Numbered from the stretch's first letter, positions 52,808-61,540 are shown. The stretch: 64,000 nucleotides of DNA from RUG023 sp900315435 (GCA_902788205.1 CADAJJ010000006.1:1-64000), one strand, 5' to 3'. Notes: generated from the letters alone by a model not told the origin. Program-made: numbers and translations.

Positions 52808-52842
52808 TTTTTTTCCGTAACAAGCATTCTCCCCCTCCGAAT

Positions 52843-52885
52843 CAGGCAAAAACAAGCATTTTTTTGCAAACCATGCTATTGCCTG
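52843..52885 (-). terminator. Imperfect two-part hairpin after the first PfkB gene
   Basis: CAGGCAA (52843-52849) pairs with TTGCCTG (52879-52885), with an inner AGCAT/ATGCT stem. It follows the PfkB gene at 31 bases and may end transcription there. Moderate support only. Confidence 0.4.
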
Positions 52886-52915
52886 CAGGAGAATCATGTG
52901 TACGGGAAGATCGCA

Positions 52916-53842
52916 TTACCCAAGTCCATGACGAAACGACATAGCATTTTTCAACGCGCAGTGCATGCCATATCGGACTGAATCCTCCAGCGTGTCCCCA
53001 TCGAGAAGTCGGTGGGTCATGCCTGCTGTCAGAGCATCTCCGCAGCCGATGGTATTAACGACTGGCCGCATGATTTTATCTCCAGGAATCTCCACTAGTT
53101 TCTCTCCATTAAAAACCCACGAAGGATACTTTCCACGACTGACAACCAGACATGTCCGATAGCGGGCGAAGAACTCTTTGCTCTTCTCTTCGACGAACGG
53201 AAGAAAATTCCGATTTTCTTTCTGCTCGGAAACAAACAATCCCTCTGAGAAGGTGGAAACCAGCTCTGACAGATTAGGTTTGATGACTGTCGGCTGGTAT
53301 GGCAAAGCACGTTTCAGATCTTCGCCTTTTAAGTCAAGAACAATCAACTTCCCTTGTTTGCGGGCTTCCGCGACCATCATGGGGTAAAGCTCTTCGTCAT
53401 ATCCTTTTGCTTTGGTACCTGTGATGACCAGCGCCTGGTGGTTGGGAATTTCCTTACGAAACAAATCCATCGCCTTGCCACTGGCAAGCGAAGAAACCGG
53501 TTTCGGCTCTTCCACCATTTCCGTACTGGTATGGTCTCCCTCATCCACCAAAGTGGTGCAAGTCCGAATCGGACTGACTTCCAGGAAATCGCAGAGCGCT
53601 ATGTGTTCGGCAGCACACATAATCCGAAATTCCTCAATCCGGTTTCCCCCCACATGGGTCAGCACCTTTGCTCTTCGCCCCAGTTGGGTCAGGACACGTG
53701 CGACATTGACCCCTTTCCCGGAAGGACTGATAAAATAGTTTGCGGTCCGATTGACTTCATTCTTCCGGATGGTCGGATATACCATCGTCATTTGAAACGT
53801 CGGATTCAGACACACCACTAGCACCGATTTCTGGACAGACAT
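52916..53842 (-). CDS. PfkB-family hexose/tagatose-6-phosphate kinase (1-phosphofructokinase group)
   Basis: A 308-residue PfkB kinase of the FruK/LacC group: CLNPTFQMTMVYPTI at the start (substrate lid), SPSGKGVNVARVLTQLG (~38-54) and the C-terminal catalytic region NTIGCGDALTAGM (~253), where the usual GAGD reads GCGD but keeps the catalytic Asp. It would make ketose bisphosphates for the neighbouring aldolases. ATG 53842 has GGAG 5 bases upstream. It follows aldolase 2 by 54 bases. Confidence 0.88.
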   Translation of the reverse strand: MSVQKSVLVVCLNPTFQMTMVYPTIRKNEVNRTANYFISPSGKGVNVARVLTQLGRRAKVLTHVGGNRIEEFRIMCAAEHIALCDFLEVSPIRTCTTLVDEGDHTSTEMVEEPKPVSSLASGKAMDLFRKEIPNHQALVITGTKAKGYDEELYPMMVAEARKQGKLIVLDLKGEDLKRALPYQPTVIKPNLSELVSTFSEGLFVSEQKENRNFLPFVEEKSKEFFARYRTCLVVSRGKYPSWVFNGEKLVEIPGDKIMRPVVNTIGCGDALTAGMTHRLLDGDTLEDSVRYGMHCALKNAMSFRHGLG

Positions 53843-53896
53843 GCATGCTCCATCAGAAAGTGGAGGCCGCAAACACGACCTCCACCGCAAAATACG

Positions 53897-54763
53897 TCAG
53901 CAAGAAGCCTTGTTCTCGCTTCCCATGACACCAATCAGCTCCTCTACAATCGAGGAAACCTTTGCGATGACAAGTTTGCTTACATAGCGTGGATCGTCCT
54001 TGGCGTTCGGATCCATATAACCGGCCTTGCTCGTGTCAAAGACTCCATGCACCTTCAACTCAGTTCCGATATTGATTTTCCGGACTCCACGCTTGATGGC
54101 TTCGCGGAAATCGTCATAGGGTACCCCGGTGCCACCATGCAAGACGAGCGGACACTTAGGAAGCAGTTCATGGATCTTGCTGATGCGGGGAAAGTCAAGT
54201 TTTGGCTTGGCCTTGTAGAAACCATGGACCGTACCGACGGCGACAGCCAGGCAGTCGATACCAGTCAGGTTCACGAATTCCAAGGCTTTCTCCGGCTCGG
54301 TAAACAGGACGCTCATGTCGTCAACCACGATATCGTCTTCCTTTCCACCGACATGTCCCAGTTCGCTCTCTACCGTGACACCATATCTGGAGGCATACTC
54401 AACCGTCTTGGCCGTATCCTCGACGTTTTCGGCGAACTCCTTCTTGGAGGAATCAATCATTACGGAAGTAAAGCCATTATCCACACACCGCTTCAGAAGC
54501 TCGATATCGGTGCAATGGTCAAGGTGGAGAACCATGTTGATGCCATAATCCGCAGCCACACCCTCGCACATTTTCACCACGGCTTTCTCCCCCATTACCT
54601 TGATGCCACCCATCGTGGCCATGGCAATCACCGGGCTCTTCTTTTCGGCAGCACCCTTCGCGATGCCTACCAGGTTGTCGAAACTGAAGAAATTGAATGC
54701 GGGAACAGCATAACCACCTTTTTCAGCTCGTGCCATCTCGTACTTCATCGTCACCAAACTCAT
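53897..54763 (-). CDS. Class II ketose-bisphosphate aldolase (paralogue 2)
   Basis: A 288-residue class II aldolase: GYAVPAFNFFSFDNLVGIAK at the start, MVLHLDHCTDIELLKRCVDN (catalytic Asp, zinc His), GVTVESELGHVGGKEDD, VAVGTVHGFYKAKPKLDF (zinc His) and LVLHGGTGVPYDDF (zinc His/phosphate). ELGHVGG and VGTxHG are nearer to the KbaY/GatY tagatose-bisphosphate group than paralogue 1. The start is coupled with the previous kinase (4-base overlap). Confidence 0.9.
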   Translation of the reverse strand: MSLVTMKYEMARAEKGGYAVPAFNFFSFDNLVGIAKGAAEKKSPVIAMATMGGIKVMGEKAVVKMCEGVAADYGINMVLHLDHCTDIELLKRCVDNGFTSVMIDSSKKEFAENVEDTAKTVEYASRYGVTVESELGHVGGKEDDIVVDDMSVLFTEPEKALEFVNLTGIDCLAVAVGTVHGFYKAKPKLDFPRISKIHELLPKCPLVLHGGTGVPYDDFREAIKRGVRKINIGTELKVHGVFDTSKAGYMDPNAKDDPRYVSKLVIAKVSSIVEELIGVMGSENKASC

Positions 54764-55338
54764 ACAGAATTCCTCCTGAGCGATAGTATTCGCTCCTCTA
54801 TGATATGCTTATTCCGGTCAAAATTTCCGGAATCCAGTATCAGTATCAACGAATCATCCCATGCAGGTCTTTCTGTCCGATAGACCTGCAGGAACCGATT
54901 CTTGTCGTGCAGGAAATCCTCGTCCCGCCGAGAATTGCGCTCTTCCAGCATTTGGAAATGTTGATCATCGGGAGGCGCCATGTGGCAGAGCAACATGGTA
55001 AAGGGCCTAGGCGAAAGTTCCTGAAGCCGTGCAGGGAAATCCCGGTTCCGGACTTCCGAAGAAAAAGGTGCAGAAACCACCATGTCGTTGCCCAGCCCCA
55101 GATTTTCCAGCGTAGGTGCCAACAAGGTCTGATAACAAGGTTCCCTCCAGACACGGTAGAAGGCATACCGGTCCCCATCACCGAGTCCATAGGCAGACTC
55201 GATGGCACCAAGGAAAGGCTGTACGAGTGTGTCATAGTCGAGGTATGGCATGTGGAACTCTCCGGCAATAGTACGAGCCATCGTGGTCTTTCCTGACCCC
55301 CCCTTTCCCGAAAACATGACTAGGAGCGGTTTCTTCAT
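54760..55338 (-). CDS. Small P-loop (nucleoside/sugar kinase-like) protein
   Basis: A 192-residue P-loop protein: LLVMFSGKGGSGKTTMARTI (Walker A ~10-20), PYLDYDTLVQPFLG (likely base/substrate site, ~34), and an arginine-rich lid around VRNRDFPARL and EERNSRRDEDFLHDKNRF. It resembles AAA_33-type small-molecule kinases. Start and stop overlap both neighbours by 4 bases, so it is part of the PfkB/aldolase pathway. ATG 55338 has GGAGG 10 bases upstream. A comparable small P-loop kinase lies in the Afu-like operon (41609-42211); the two share the overall plan, not close sequence. Confidence 0.7.
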   Translation of the reverse strand: MKKPLLVMFSGKGGSGKTTMARTIAGEFHMPYLDYDTLVQPFLGAIESAYGLGDGDRYAFYRVWREPCYQTLLAPTLENLGLGNDMVVSAPFSSEVRNRDFPARLQELSPRPFTMLLCHMAPPDDQHFQMLEERNSRRDEDFLHDKNRFLQVYRTERPAWDDSLILILDSGNFDRNKHIIEERILSLRRNSV

Positions 55339-56276
55339 AGAGAGAGAGCCTCCACCCGCACGAGTGGCAGGAACCGTTGGAAATCTTCTTTCCGGCACAT
55401 CAACGTCCCTTCCCGAGTAATAGTTCCGTCGGCCATGGCCACGCCATAGCGAAGCATGTCAGAAGTTGCCAAGTGAGCTTCCCATGCCATGCACATGCCT
55501 GCCACCACGCTATCTCCTGCGCCCTGGGTTGCCTTCACCTCCAATGGGATGGGAATTGTTCTCCACCCACCGTTTTTGTCAATGATCATCGCCCCCTCGC
55601 TTCCCAAGGTAATACAGACGATGGAAACCATACCTGCCCCGATGAGTTGCCGCGCCTTCCCTGCCAACACGCCCAAGGGGGCATGTTCTGGCACCCCGAA
55701 CGTTTTTGCAAATTCGAACGCGTTAGGCTTGATAGCCAAGGGTCTGCCTTGAAGTCCCTCGGAAAGCAAATCCCCTTCTGCGTCAAGGATGACCGGAACA
55801 TGATGGACATATGCAATCTCGATCAACTGGCGGTAGGCGTCATGCGGTATCCCCTTTGGGACACTTCCGGTAAGCACGACAAGGGAAAGCCCTTCAAGGA
55901 ACTCAGAGAAAAAATCCTTGAATTCTTTCCATTTCTCCATGGAGACAAACGCCCCACTCTGATTGACCTCGGTCGTGACTCCATCCTCACTGTTCCAAAG
56001 CTTGATGTTCTCCCGTAGTCTTCCAGGGACTTTGATGCTTTTGTAGGAAATGCCCTGCCGGAGGAGCCCTTCCTGAAAGGCTGCCCCTCCTTCCTGGAAG
56101 AGAAACCCTCCGGTCCGTACTGCCGACCCGTTCTGCAACAGAGCAAGAGAGACGTTGATTCCCTTGCCCGAATAATCCCGCCGGTCATCGATGATGCGGT
56201 TCATGCCGCCATAGGAAAAGCCACCAAGATGGCAGGTTCTGTCTACACAGGGATTCAGCGTCACGGTTCCAATCAT
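55335..56276 (-). CDS. PfkB-family 1-phosphofructokinase-like kinase
   Basis: A 313-residue PfkB kinase. Start MIGTVTLNPCVDRTCHLGGF, then DYSGKGINVSLALLQNGSAV (~34-53), LVVLTGSVPKGIP (~131) and the catalytic motif VKATQGAGDSVVAGM (Asp base ~255). The 1-phosphofructokinase branch is clear; fructose 1-phosphate, tagatose 6-phosphate or a related ketose phosphate could be the substrate. It sits between the SorC regulator (9 bases) and the small kinase (overlap). Confidence 0.9.
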   Translation of the reverse strand: MIGTVTLNPCVDRTCHLGGFSYGGMNRIIDDRRDYSGKGINVSLALLQNGSAVRTGGFLFQEGGAAFQEGLLRQGISYKSIKVPGRLRENIKLWNSEDGVTTEVNQSGAFVSMEKWKEFKDFFSEFLEGLSLVVLTGSVPKGIPHDAYRQLIEIAYVHHVPVILDAEGDLLSEGLQGRPLAIKPNAFEFAKTFGVPEHAPLGVLAGKARQLIGAGMVSIVCITLGSEGAMIIDKNGGWRTIPIPLEVKATQGAGDSVVAGMCMAWEAHLATSDMLRYGVAMADGTITREGTLMCRKEDFQRFLPLVRVEALSL

Positions 56277-56285
56277 TCCATCCCC

Positions 56286-57221
56286 CTACTTGAGATACTC
56301 AATCACATGACGTGCGGTCTGCACGTCGGTGACCAAAGTGTCGACTAGACCACTGCGAAGCCCACCGATGATGCTTTCTACTTTGGGGAATCCACTCGCA
56401 ACGGCAATCACGGTGGGGATCTTGTGCATATCCTCGAGAGGAATCATCAAATCCTTACCCTGCCCTGGGAACACATTCCCATCAATATCGTAGAAGTTGT
56501 GAAGGATATCTCCTACAAGGGATTTCATGTTGACTTCCCTGAACACCTGCTCGGAAAACAGTCCTTCCCGCTGTTTAGGATATCGGTTAGTCGCGCACCC
56601 CAGGCCACAAATAAGAAAAGAGAGATTCTGCCAAGACCTTCGGCAGTCAGCCATCAGTTCCTCGGATTGGGTCTTTCGTGCCAATTCAAGCTTCTCCACC
56701 ATTTCCTCGTCGACCCTGCCACCCCACTGCTCGGCAAGGTTTCTGGTCAACCGGATGGTATCGTAATACGAGTTGTCCGTACCTTTTGCCAAGATGCATG
56801 CAGGGATATAGGTCCAGTGGGTCTTCCGAGCCAGCTCGGATGAGTTCAGAGATAATGCCTGCATAGTTCTTCCCCAACCGTATCCTACCCGAGTGGGGAC
56901 ATCCGGATAGGCATCAAGCAGATAGGAGGTTGCTTTGGAAACGACCCGTTCCAGCGACTTGTCCGAATTCTCGCTTCCTTGAACAAGAACCAGATGCTTC
57001 AAGCCGAAGATTTCCTTGAACAGAGAACGCATCCGGCCTTCTTCGTCTTTGGAAACCGGAAGGTTCACGGTAATCGACACAATGTCCCGTTTCAGAGCCT
57101 CTTTCAGATATTTGCCAACTTGCACATGGGAAACTCCCAGATCCTTGGCAATCTGGACCTGTGTCTTTTTCTGGATGTAATACGCGACTGCGACTTCAAA
57201 AAGCCGTTCATCCGAAATCAT
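56286..57221 (-). CDS. SorC-family sugar-responsive transcriptional regulator
   Basis: A 311-residue SorC/DeoR-type regulator. The N-terminal helix-turn-helix is FEVAVAYYIQKKTQVQIAKD followed by LGVSHVQVGKYLKEA. The rest is the sugar-phosphate-binding SorC domain (TRVGYGWGRTMQAL, LICGLGCATNRYPKQ, VIAVASGFPKVESIIGGLRS). Genes of this family respond to phosphorylated sugars such as those made by the PfkB kinase next to it. It overlaps the permease stop by 4 bases and probably controls this operon and the divergent aldolase 3. Confidence 0.9.
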   Translation of the reverse strand: MISDERLFEVAVAYYIQKKTQVQIAKDLGVSHVQVGKYLKEALKRDIVSITVNLPVSKDEEGRMRSLFKEIFGLKHLVLVQGSENSDKSLERVVSKATSYLLDAYPDVPTRVGYGWGRTMQALSLNSSELARKTHWTYIPACILAKGTDNSYYDTIRLTRNLAEQWGGRVDEEMVEKLELARKTQSEELMADCRRSWQNLSFLICGLGCATNRYPKQREGLFSEQVFREVNMKSLVGDILHNFYDIDGNVFPGQGKDLMIPLEDMHKIPTVIAVASGFPKVESIIGGLRSGLVDTLVTDVQTARHVIEYLK

Positions 57222-58066
57222 TCTTTGACGCTCCCTGCGATACGGTTGATGAAGAACTCCTGGGACAGGTTGAACAGAATCAACGCGGGAATGGCGATGA
57301 TGACGCTTGTCGCCATCAACGCACCCCAGTCTGTCATCTCATCTCCCTTGAAGGTAGTGAGTCCAACCGTCAGAGTAAAGGCACTGCTGTCCGTAATCAA
57401 CGAGGAAGCGATAAGGAATTCCTGCCAGACCTGGATGAACGTGTATACGCCGGTAGCAACGATTCCGGGCACCACCAATGGTAGGAAAATGTAAAAAAGA
57501 ACCTGCAGGGATGAGCATCCGTCAAGCCGCGAGGCTTCTTCCAATGCATCAGGAACGTCCTTGTAGTATCCCGACTGCAGGATAATCGAGACCGGCAGTT
57601 GAAGCGCGATATAGGGAAGAATGAGCGATTGCAGCGTGTTGTACAGGTGTACCCGCGTGCAGAAGACAAAAAGAGGCACCAGCAAGACAACGACGGGGAA
57701 CATCTGCGTCAGACCAAGGAATTTCCGCAACATCTTTGCCCCGACAAAATCCATCCGGGTCATGGCAAATGCGGCAAGGTTGGCAATGAACGTGGTAACC
57801 ACTACTGTAGTAAGCGTGACCTTCAAACTGTTGAGGAAATAACGTAGCACACCGTAGCGCGAAAAGGCCAGGAGGTAATTGGTCAGGTTAAAATGCCGGG
57901 GAAATAGCTCGGGAGGCACCACGTAGATATCAAGAGTCTCTTTGAACGAGGTGCAGACAATCCAATAAAACGGAAAAATAATGATAAGGAACATCACCAC
58001 TGCCAGCAGGTAGATCAAGATGTTCGTTCCGGTGGAACGTTTCATGGCCCGATGCTGATTACTCAT
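57218..58066 (-). CDS. Sugar ABC transporter permease (MalG type)
   Basis: A 282-residue permease. Helices such as NILIYLLAVVMFLIIIFPFY; ATPase loop LEEASRLDGCSSLQVLFYIF followed by LPL; C-terminus FFINRIAGSVKE, typical of MalG. ATG 58066 has GGAGG 8 bases upstream and overlaps the partner permease by 8 bases; a longer start inside that gene is less likely. Confidence 0.92.
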   Translation of the reverse strand: MSNQHRAMKRSTGTNILIYLLAVVMFLIIIFPFYWIVCTSFKETLDIYVVPPELFPRHFNLTNYLLAFSRYGVLRYFLNSLKVTLTTVVVTTFIANLAAFAMTRMDFVGAKMLRKFLGLTQMFPVVVLLVPLFVFCTRVHLYNTLQSLILPYIALQLPVSIILQSGYYKDVPDALEEASRLDGCSSLQVLFYIFLPLVVPGIVATGVYTFIQVWQEFLIASSLITDSSAFTLTVGLTTFKGDEMTDWGALMATSVIIAIPALILFNLSQEFFINRIAGSVKE

Positions 58067-58946
58067 GGTATTTCCTCCAGCACATTCCCAGAATTTTGCC
58101 GATACAGATGACAAAGATCATGATGAGGAACGCATAGACGCTCATGGTCGATGCATTGCTCAGCGAAAAATACGAGAACGCTTCCCTCTGGATGAGGATG
58201 GACATGGTCGTCGTCATGTCGGCGGGTCCGCCGTTGGTCATGACCTTCATGATATCGTAGGCGTTGAATGTCCAGATGAAGCAGAGGAAAACACAAGAGA
58301 AGAGCACCTCGCGGATGAATGGAAGAAGCACATACCAGAACAACTTGGCACCATTTGCTCCTTCAAGCTTTGCCGCCTCCACCTGATCGGTTGGGATGGT
58401 ACACAGCTTCGCATAAATCATCAGCGTGAAAAACGGAAATGCCCGCCAGACATTGGCAAGGATTGCCGCCAGCATGGAAAGAGGCCCGTTGTTGAAGAAG
58501 GAGAAATTCTGATCTACCAAGCAGGACGAGCGCAACAGCCAGGTAATGATGCCTGCCTTCTCGTTCATCATCAACGAAAAGATATAGCCAGTAACAACAG
58601 AGGGAAGAATCCACGGAATCAGGACGAACGACTTCAAGACTCCGCTCCCATGAAAACCAGAAAAAAGCAACAACGCAGTACCTACTCCAAGGATAATCGC
58701 CAGCACCAGGTTGGTCGCTGTCCACACCCCGGTTCTCCCCACTGCCTGCCACATTCGTGCCTCGTGGGCCATCTTGCTATAGTTCTGGAAGCCAACGAAT
58801 GGACGGTTGACTGAGGCAAGGCTATAGTTGTAGAAACTCAGAACCAAGTTATCTACCATAGGATAGAGCAGAAATACTCCTATCATGATGAATGCCGGGG
58901 CAATCAACAGATAGGGCAACAGTTTTTGGGCTGGCGATTTCTTCAT
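58059..58946 (-). CDS. Sugar ABC transporter permease (MalF type)
   Basis: A 295-residue permease: first helix YLLIAPAFIMIGVFLLYPMV, ATPase loop QVEAAKLEGANGAKLFWYVL followed by LPF, and WTFNAYDIMKVMTNGGPADM, a common MalF/UgpA stretch. It lies 57 bases after the binding protein with a stem-loop between. Confidence 0.92.
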   Translation of the reverse strand: MKKSPAQKLLPYLLIAPAFIMIGVFLLYPMVDNLVLSFYNYSLASVNRPFVGFQNYSKMAHEARMWQAVGRTGVWTATNLVLAIILGVGTALLLFSGFHGSGVLKSFVLIPWILPSVVTGYIFSLMMNEKAGIITWLLRSSCLVDQNFSFFNNGPLSMLAAILANVWRAFPFFTLMIYAKLCTIPTDQVEAAKLEGANGAKLFWYVLLPFIREVLFSCVFLCFIWTFNAYDIMKVMTNGGPADMTTTMSILIQREAFSYFSLSNASTMSVYAFLIMIFVICIGKILGMCWRKYHE

Positions 58947-58960
58947 AGGAATCCTTTTGC

Positions 58961-58990
58961 AATCCTGCCTGCCCGAAGGCTGGCAGGATT
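58961..58990 (-). terminator. Stem-loop between binding-protein and permease genes
   Basis: AATCCTGCC pairs perfectly with GGCAGGATT around a 12-base loop, 13 bases after the binding-protein stop. No convincing T run follows on the minus strand. Confidence 0.6.
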
Positions 58991-59003
58991 ACGCATTGCG
59001 TAC

Positions 59004-60275
59004 TTATTTGTTGATGGTATCCAGCACTGCCTGGACTTCCTTATATCCGATCTGACAGGCTTCTTCCGGAGTAATCTCTCCCATCATGCAACGGGCATAG
59101 GTCCTGTTCCAAGTATCGAAGACCTGAGGTAGCACGCTGGTAAGCGGGCAGGGATACTCAGCCTTGGCAATCTGGGTGCGGAACATGTCATACTCAGGGA
59201 TATTGTATGGCGGATAGTCGTACGCTCGTGAGTCTGCAGGAAGTCCGCGGCAAATCTGCCCCTGCATATCTGGCTGCAAAGCCCACGAAACAAACGCTTT
59301 CGCTCCTTCTGGGTTCTTGGCCCCGGAACCGATAGACCACATATAGCCACCCATGGCAGAGCCATTCACTCCCGTCGGACCAAGCGGCATTTCTGAGAAC
59401 TGGCAATCCTCGCGATGCTCGAATTTCGGAAGCACGCTTGCAATCTGGCTCGGCGTCCACCACAGCATCAGAACCTTGCCCTGTGCGAACCAAGAACGAG
59501 CCGTGGAGTTGTCAAGGTTCCCGTCATGTGGCATACAGGCGTACATTTCCTGTGCCCAATGCATATAATCAACAGCTTCCGGCGTATTGAGCTGGCACAC
59601 ATACTTGCCATTCGCATCCTGCTTGTACACGTTGATACCCCAGCAAAGCATGAATCCCCCGAGGTCATAGACGCAGAATGTCGAACGGTTCAATCCGCCG
59701 GCCATTGCATAGTAACCTTTTTCAAACCCAGCCTTAGCAATCTTCAAGACGTCATCCGTTGTTTTTGGAGGCTCGAAGCCCAATTCCTTAATGATTTTTG
59801 CATTGTAGGCGAGGATGCGGCAATCGGGATCGAACGGAATACCATACCAATGCCCATCGAACTTACTCGCATCCACCGCTTTCCTCGAATAATACTGCAT
59901 ATCGAGATTCGAAACGATATCGTCCATAGGGGCGACGACATTGCCCGAGACGAACATCGGAAGCGATGAATGGTTAACCATGATCACGTCGTAATCGTTT
60001 CCTGTGTTATGGGAGAGCAGGGTCTGTTTATCCAGCGAATCGTATTCGATTTTATCAAATTCCAAGTCGTATTGGGGATATGCCTCTTCGAAGCGTTGTT
60101 CGATGTTGTTCGGACCCAGTTTCTGGTCATAAGAAGATGTCCAGACCATCACACGGACTTTTGTTTTTGCACCTGTGCCTCCCGCTGATTTCGGGGAGGA
60201 CTCCGAGGACCCTTGCGCGAAGAGCATGGTTCCCATCAAAAGGGCCACACCTGCCAGCAACACACTTTTCTTCAT
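59004..60275 (-). CDS. Extracellular sugar-binding protein
   Basis: A 423-residue family-1 binding protein. The signal peptide ends in GTMLFAQGSSESS. The mature part: VRVMVWTSSYDQK, NTGNDYDVIMVNHSSLPMFV, GHWYGIPFDPDCRILAYN and AMGGYMWSIGSGAKNPEGAK, all typical of MalE-like ligand-binding lobes. ATG 60275 has GGAAGG at 9 bases. It heads the operon of two permeases, SorC regulator, PfkB, small kinase, aldolase and second PfkB. Confidence 0.9.
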   Translation of the reverse strand: MKKSVLLAGVALLMGTMLFAQGSSESSPKSAGGTGAKTKVRVMVWTSSYDQKLGPNNIEQRFEEAYPQYDLEFDKIEYDSLDKQTLLSHNTGNDYDVIMVNHSSLPMFVSGNVVAPMDDIVSNLDMQYYSRKAVDASKFDGHWYGIPFDPDCRILAYNAKIIKELGFEPPKTTDDVLKIAKAGFEKGYYAMAGGLNRSTFCVYDLGGFMLCWGINVYKQDANGKYVCQLNTPEAVDYMHWAQEMYACMPHDGNLDNSTARSWFAQGKVLMLWWTPSQIASVLPKFEHREDCQFSEMPLGPTGVNGSAMGGYMWSIGSGAKNPEGAKAFVSWALQPDMQGQICRGLPADSRAYDYPPYNIPEYDMFRTQIAKAEYPCPLTSVLPQVFDTWNRTYARCMMGEITPEEACQIGYKEVQAVLDTINK

Positions 60276-60297
60276 GATGATACCTTCCTTTTTACAA

Positions 60298-60415
60298 GTT
60301 ACAATTCTAACCAACATTAATTACATTTGTAACCATGTCTCAGTTAACACCCTCTTTTAGAAGTTGTCAAACCTTTTGGAAACATTTTGACAGAACACAT
60401 ACTGGTACTTGTATG
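60298..60415. promoter_or_regulatory. Divergent promoters and SorC-operator candidate
   Basis: Two TTGACA -35 boxes point away from each other: minus strand at 60365-60370, with TTAACT 17 bases on, for the binding-protein operon; plus strand at 60387-60392 for aldolase 3, with a weak -10 near 60410. Downstream of the minus promoter lies GTTACAA (60298-60304) and TTGTAAC (60327-60333), an inverted repeat with a 22-base gap, placed as a repressor site for the SorC protein. Confidence 0.55.
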
Positions 60416-60479
60416 GAAGAAGCTTCCAAGCTATTGTGGATTGGTAAATCAACATATCAAAAGAAGGAGAAAAACTCTT

Positions 60480-61397
60480 ATGTATACAGACATGAAAACA
60501 ATTCTTGCGAACGCTGCGGCGAATCACTACGCAGTTATCGCAACCAGTCCCATCAATCTTGAAATGGCACGGGGCATGGTGCTTGCGGCATCTGAAAAAA
60601 ACGCGCCGGTCATTTTCCTGTTCGGGCAAAACATGATGCGCCGCCATGCAAAAGCGGAACTCTTGATTCCTATGATCAAGAAGCTCGCCGAGTACGCGAC
60701 CGTCCCTATCGCCACCTGCCTCGACCACGGCAATGACGACGAACGGGTCATGTATGCGTTCCGAAATGGATTCACCTCCATCATGTATGATGGCTCCCTG
60801 CTTCCCATGGAGGAGAACATCGCAAAGACCAAGGCCTACGCCGATCTATGCCACCAGTTTGGCATGGGCATCGAGGGCGAGCTCGGGCATGTCGGCATCG
60901 CCATGAACGGTGACGACAAGAAAGGGATCTATACCGATCCGAAGGACGCCGCAAACTTTGTCAGGCGGACCGGTGTGGATTGCATCGCCATCGCCGTCGG
61001 TACCGCCCATGGAGACTATCCTGCCGGCATCATCCCCCATATCAACTTCGACTGCATCAAGGCCTGCAAGGATAGCACCGGAGGCATGCCGATCGCCTTG
61101 CATGGCGGGAGCGGAAGCGGAGACGAGAACATCATGAAAGCCGTCGAGGCTGGCATCAACAAGGTCAACGTGGTCACAGACATGTTCTCCGCTTGCAGGA
61201 ACGAGCTGATCAGCCAGCTCAAGGCAAATCCCAAAATGGATTACATCCAGCTGATGATGGAAGAAGAGAATGCGGTAAAGAAGGCGCTGGAGCATTGGAT
61301 TGACCTCACGGGTAGCGCTGGCAAGGCTTCGCTGTTCAAGCCGGTCAACAAAATCGGGCTGCTGACCAGCAAATGCGCCATCGGACAGACTGAATAA
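60480..61397 (+). CDS. Class II ketose-bisphosphate aldolase (paralogue 3)
   Basis: A 305-residue class II aldolase, the only one on the plus strand. Key stretches: PIATCLDHGNDDERVMYAFR (catalytic Asp, zinc His), GFTSIMYDGSLLPMEEN, MGIEGELGHVGIAMNGDD, VAVGTAHGDYPAG (zinc His) and IALHGGSGSGDENI (zinc His/phosphate). ATG 60480 has AAGGAG 11 bases upstream. It shares the control region with the sugar-import operon. Its C-terminal ~35 residues (SLFKPVNKIGLLTSK) are unlike those of the other two. Confidence 0.9.
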   Translation: MYTDMKTILANAAANHYAVIATSPINLEMARGMVLAASEKNAPVIFLFGQNMMRRHAKAELLIPMIKKLAEYATVPIATCLDHGNDDERVMYAFRNGFTSIMYDGSLLPMEENIAKTKAYADLCHQFGMGIEGELGHVGIAMNGDDKKGIYTDPKDAANFVRRTGVDCIAIAVGTAHGDYPAGIIPHINFDCIKACKDSTGGMPIALHGGSGSGDENIMKAVEAGINKVNVVTDMFSACRNELISQLKANPKMDYIQLMMEEENAVKKALEHWIDLTGSAGKASLFKPVNKIGLLTSKCAIGQTE

Positions 61398-61416
61398 CCA
61401 AGCCATTCCTTCCCAG

Positions 61417-61449
61417 GCGGAATCTTCCCTTCCGACAGGGAGATTCCGC
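61417..61449 (+). terminator. Hairpin after aldolase 3
   Basis: GCGGAATCT pairs with AGATTCCGC, extended by CCCT/AGGG after one unpaired T, with a 6-base loop. No strong T run follows. It lies 19 bases after the stop. Confidence 0.5.
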
Positions 61450-61540
61450 AACTTCTTCTGCGAGGAACCTGCCGTCCAGTCACAACGGTACAGACACTCT
61501 TTCCCGATGCGGGAACCTCGGCTTTTAGCCTGTGTCGGTA

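Noticed and set aside
60365..60392. TGTCAAA/TTTTGACA as a single operator
   Set aside because: The two arms coincide with consensus -35 boxes of divergent promoters, which explains the symmetry.
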